Positions 14,101 through 14,447 of a stretch of DNA of 14,447 nt are shown one piece after another. The notes beneath the pieces were generated by a model. It was not told the DNA's origin. It saw only the letters and a list, made by a program, of their open reading frames with translations, and ran no database searches. A program made the position numbers and the translations under genes. Source of the stretch: DATJSN01 sp035504095. GTDB taxonomy: Bacteria; Planctomycetota; Phycisphaerae; WQYP01. The stretch covers positions 1 to 14,447 of the forward strand of contig DATJSN010000010.1 in assembly GCA_035504095.1 (NCBI GenBank), given 5' to 3'. The first letter of the stretch is position 1. Each line of letters opens with the position of its first letter.

Positions 14101-14447
14101 CCAGCAGTTCTCGGCTGTCGCCGATGATCAATTCGGCAACGCCATGACCACTCAGCCAACATTCACTTGGTCAGTGACCAGCGGCGGCGGGTCGATTAAT
14201 TCGTCAGGGCTGTATACCGCACCCGGTTCCGGAGGTTACGCCACCGTGCAGGCCGCCAGCGGATCGGTTACCGGCAACACCAATGTAACGATCATCAACC
14301 CCACGCCGCCGACGCTGGTATCCGTGGTGTCGTATAAACAACAGGGGGATGGCTCATATGGAATCACCCTGGGCATGGGTGATACCCCGACGGTGGAAGA
14401 TCGTATTGATGGCCCGACGGACATGGTTTTGACGTTCAACACGTCGG
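8159..14447 (+). CDS. Giant multidomain LEPR-XLL surface protein (3' end beyond window)
   Basis: At least 2096 codons, open to the window edge with no stop; every line from 8161 was read in frame. ATG 8159 has GGAG five bases upstream (8150-8153). The N-terminus is basic (residues 8-26) and carries the LEPR-XLL motif ALEPRLMLS (31-39), known from large exported proteins of Planctomycetota. Domains by eye: ricin-type beta-trefoil about 44-186 with three QxW-like repeats (QEW, QQW, QDW); concanavalin-like domain 188-369; pectate-lyase-3-like beta-helix about 430-858, beginning TNIQDAINT and ending SIPSLYEAQLAQRL; second concanavalin-like copy 860-1050; autotransporter-type beta-strand repeats about 1055-1875, typified by LTGANTYSGATTINSGATL; PKD-like domain 1880-1962; Ig-like domain 1963-2046; then the start of another module. 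It is probably a secreted or cell-surface protein binding or cleaving polysaccharide, but no catalytic residues can be named with confidence. Confidence 0.92.
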   Translation, partial: MLFSPLQKNRQVIRRNKKSPRNLLLRPVIEALEPRLMLSSLTPGYTYALVNSNSNLAADVPSGMNITGIVVVQYNWSGRNEQEWKMTSLGSGHYEIINAASGEALGVTGAATTSGATVDQETYVGNTSQQWTLTSVGSSGAFLITNVNSGLNLDVTSTSAYGGYGAQLIQNAASGSASQDWQLKALAPGWTDQDIGSPGVAGSADYTAIYNGTTWNVTGGGLGTSTSDQFNFVSQSFTGNAEIYAEVTSQTDSNASAKAGLMFRNTNAANSAFADVVVTPSDGVEFQWRSTAGGSYSSASVSGIKASVWLELVRNGNQFSGYYSTNDETWTQIGSTQTITMNSTVLAGMAVTAQNNSTSSTAGFSWVNLGNQPVYVNSSGQLAYNALPNGDQVMDFSTAGYEEGNMPIPTNIPVEATVDPSGDTTGSTDTTNIQDAINTVSALPLVDGIRGAVLLEPGEFYVSGTLNITASGVVLEGSGESGSSSGGTSIQMINDVQNLIEVSGGSLSGVSGTKENITESYVPTGTDTLTVASTAPYQVGDQIEIVDEITAAFIQYMGMDELYRNGAQQTWISAGSNLITERTITAIDGNQITLDAPMSTSINANLQPGAYVEECTSGAISQVGIQNMQLLAAAQEPTDSAGDAAININGLTDGWVQDMNMVNMISDVGVGGNCSKITVQNIISNHTGEVSGDSLPADFSVGDGPTTQILFNNITDNGDKIWFFTTYDLTAGPIVVENSTFTGTGGALEPHMRWSTGLLIDDVSVPDSGIDIFNRETDGSGHGWTIGSGVVWNSSATSLTVQNPPGTEVWVVGSTGTEGTTGGPVQPPGIIYSQGVPISSIPSLYEAQLAQRLAENALPTGWTAQDIGGPEAIGDSSYNHSTGVWTVTGDGTDINNTVVDGQTIYDQFQFASEAAGSYATISAEVDSVQDVNASTKAGVMFRNSNAADDVFADVVVKPDGGGVEFEWRSTVGGSVSSASASPSGINAPVWVKLVRSGSSFSAYYSTNDSTWIQIGSTQTITMSDVVLAGLAVTSHDNGALATGTFSDVSVVNEVMNETLSGATISQNEAFFSGSTLTIENGLTIDSGVTVSIEPGAVIDFTGSQTLSGAGDIDLNGGQFEVGASDTLTIDSGTTISGAGYISGNLNIAGNVTISGLVSDSGNVAIGSGDTLTVNPTANTLFSGIVSGAGNLTVGGGSGSSLILTGANTYSGATTINSGATLQIGNGGTSGNLGTAPITDNGTLAFDLSSPLTVSNIISGTGGLLDSGTGVITLPVADTYKGLTTINSGSTLDVSGSIVGPVDDNGTLNFENTLDITDLNGSGSINLTSGDTLTVVPTMMDTYSGVISGAAGLTIGGTTGSSLTLNGANTYTGATTINNGATLEVGNGSNNTAFLGTSPITDDGNLITDLTAGGPVWTNTISGDGTLTLNSPSSNANFETSGNASNFTGVIIINSGVRYWINAAAAIPDASSTTINSGGQLWVDGSWTYGGTITIYPSGPGVAWAGDTDVFGAIRLNGSTLSGTINLDNTALISAQGGSQTISGQITGAGALEIAAESTTVGADPISLTNAADNWTGGTDIFSGALKTTVNMAANPLGNVSFGSATTGYAQESAPLSGELNLDGTSQTLTGLTVAGGTADTITSSAAGGNLTFASGTSTFSGLISGGADLALALASGSLTLTDANTFSGGTTISGGTLEVSDTADNGSTSLGGGNVIVKTGGILIGADQDAFGYGSAAPQTITINGGTVTDLGTSDYRITLPNLIFINGGTLTSATGNTGDAYGNYSLNGEGGTATVTIDAAASTATISAAQISFEQPTTFDVVGGAGSIGVTSGGVTPDLLVTSNIVPYGSNSFTKTGSGLMKLTGDSTSTATPNPVTGTTTNLSVQGTDIDGQNNGTLIYTWSVTSMPNGAATPTFSVNGTNAAQNTTATFSQAGAYTFLATVTDNAGVSSTSSVSVTVDLTLTSITVSPSDPSVNVNSTQQFSAVADDQFGNAMTTQPTFTWSVTSGGGSINSSGLYTAPGSGGYATVQAASGSVTGNTNVTIINPTPPTLVSVVSYKQQGDGSYGITLGMGDTPTVEDRIDGPTDMVLTFNTS
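8726..9264 (+). repeat. Intragenic duplicated domain, copy 1 (concanavalin-like)
   Basis: Encodes about residues 190-368 of the giant protein, starting GWTDQDIG. Shared landmarks with copy 2 are AKAGLMFRNTNAAN, FADVVV, GVEFQWRST, YYSTNDETW and IGSTQTITM. At the DNA level CAAACCATTACCATG is identical in both copies. More than half the residues agree by eye. The fold resembles the concanavalin-like (DUF1349-type) domain often attached to secreted carbohydrate-active proteins; that assignment is from memory. Confidence 0.8.
10742..11313 (+). repeat. Intragenic duplicated domain, copy 2 (concanavalin-like)
   Basis: Encodes about residues 862-1051, starting GWTAQDIG and matching copy 1 through STKAGVMFRNSNAAD, FADVVV, GVEFEWRST, YYSTNDSTW and IGSTQTITM. 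It has a short insertion (about 9 residues) before DQFQF compared with copy 1. The two copies bracket the beta-helix domain. Confidence 0.8.
11320..13790 (+). repeat. Autotransporter-type beta-strand repeat tract inside the giant gene
   Basis: Encodes a Gly/Thr/Ser/Asn-rich region expected to form a long beta-solenoid stalk. The clearest units are LTGANTYSGATTINSGATL (from about 11765), LNGANTYTGATTINNGATLE (from about 12245) and LTDANTFSGGTTISGGTLEV (from about 13193), the pattern of the passenger-associated transport repeat family (TIGR02601/PF12951). More diverged units (SGAGNLTVGGGSGSSL, SGAAGLTIGGTTGSSL) alternate with them. No outer-membrane beta-barrel is visible in the window. Confidence 0.7.

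Overview
The window most likely comes from a bacterium of the phylum Planctomycetota, plausibly a Phycisphaerae-like lineage. The main evidence is a very large, repetitive surface protein with an N-terminal LEPR-XLL signal region. Supporting signs are rnpA-yidD without rpmH or yidC beside it, an unusual lipoprotein, and mostly weak Shine-Dalgarno sites. This placement is an inference; no marker gene such as rRNA is present.

Left part (1-1140) is decayed, mobile-type DNA. It holds two copies of a 69-bp repeat in an open frame entering from the left edge, a C-rich tract whose opposite strand is G-quadruplex-prone, and a broken helix-turn-helix gene. That gene is split by a 185-bp palindromic element bounded by TA dinucleotides. 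Removing the element in silico rejoins the two halves of the helix-turn-helix exactly in frame.

Middle part (1139-7760) is ordinary chromosomal gene content: a hypothetical lipoprotein (+), dihydrolipoyl dehydrogenase lpdA (-, convergent with the lipoprotein), a two-helix membrane protein (+), then rnpA-yidD (-). Next comes a three-gene ABC importer of the BtuFCD/FecBCDE type (+): a binding lipoprotein, a permease overlapping it by 4 nt, and an ATPase 24 nt further on. The importer would capture a corrinoid, haem or ferric siderophore outside the inner membrane and drive it inward with ATP. The substrate cannot be decided and no cobalamin riboswitch precedes the operon.

Right part (7761-14447) has an AT-rich 398-bp leader with a terminator-like hairpin, followed by one uninterrupted reading frame from 8159 to the window edge (at least 2096 codons, no stop). 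I followed it codon by codon. It encodes a secreted giant: LEPR-XLL signal, ricin-type beta-trefoil, concanavalin-like domain, pectate-lyase-like beta-helix, a second copy of the concanavalin-like domain, a long tract of autotransporter-type beta-strand repeats, a PKD-like domain, a bacterial Ig-like domain and the start of another module. The long antisense reading frames in this region are shadows of its Thr/Gly/Ser-rich codons. No tRNA, rRNA or CRISPR array was seen.
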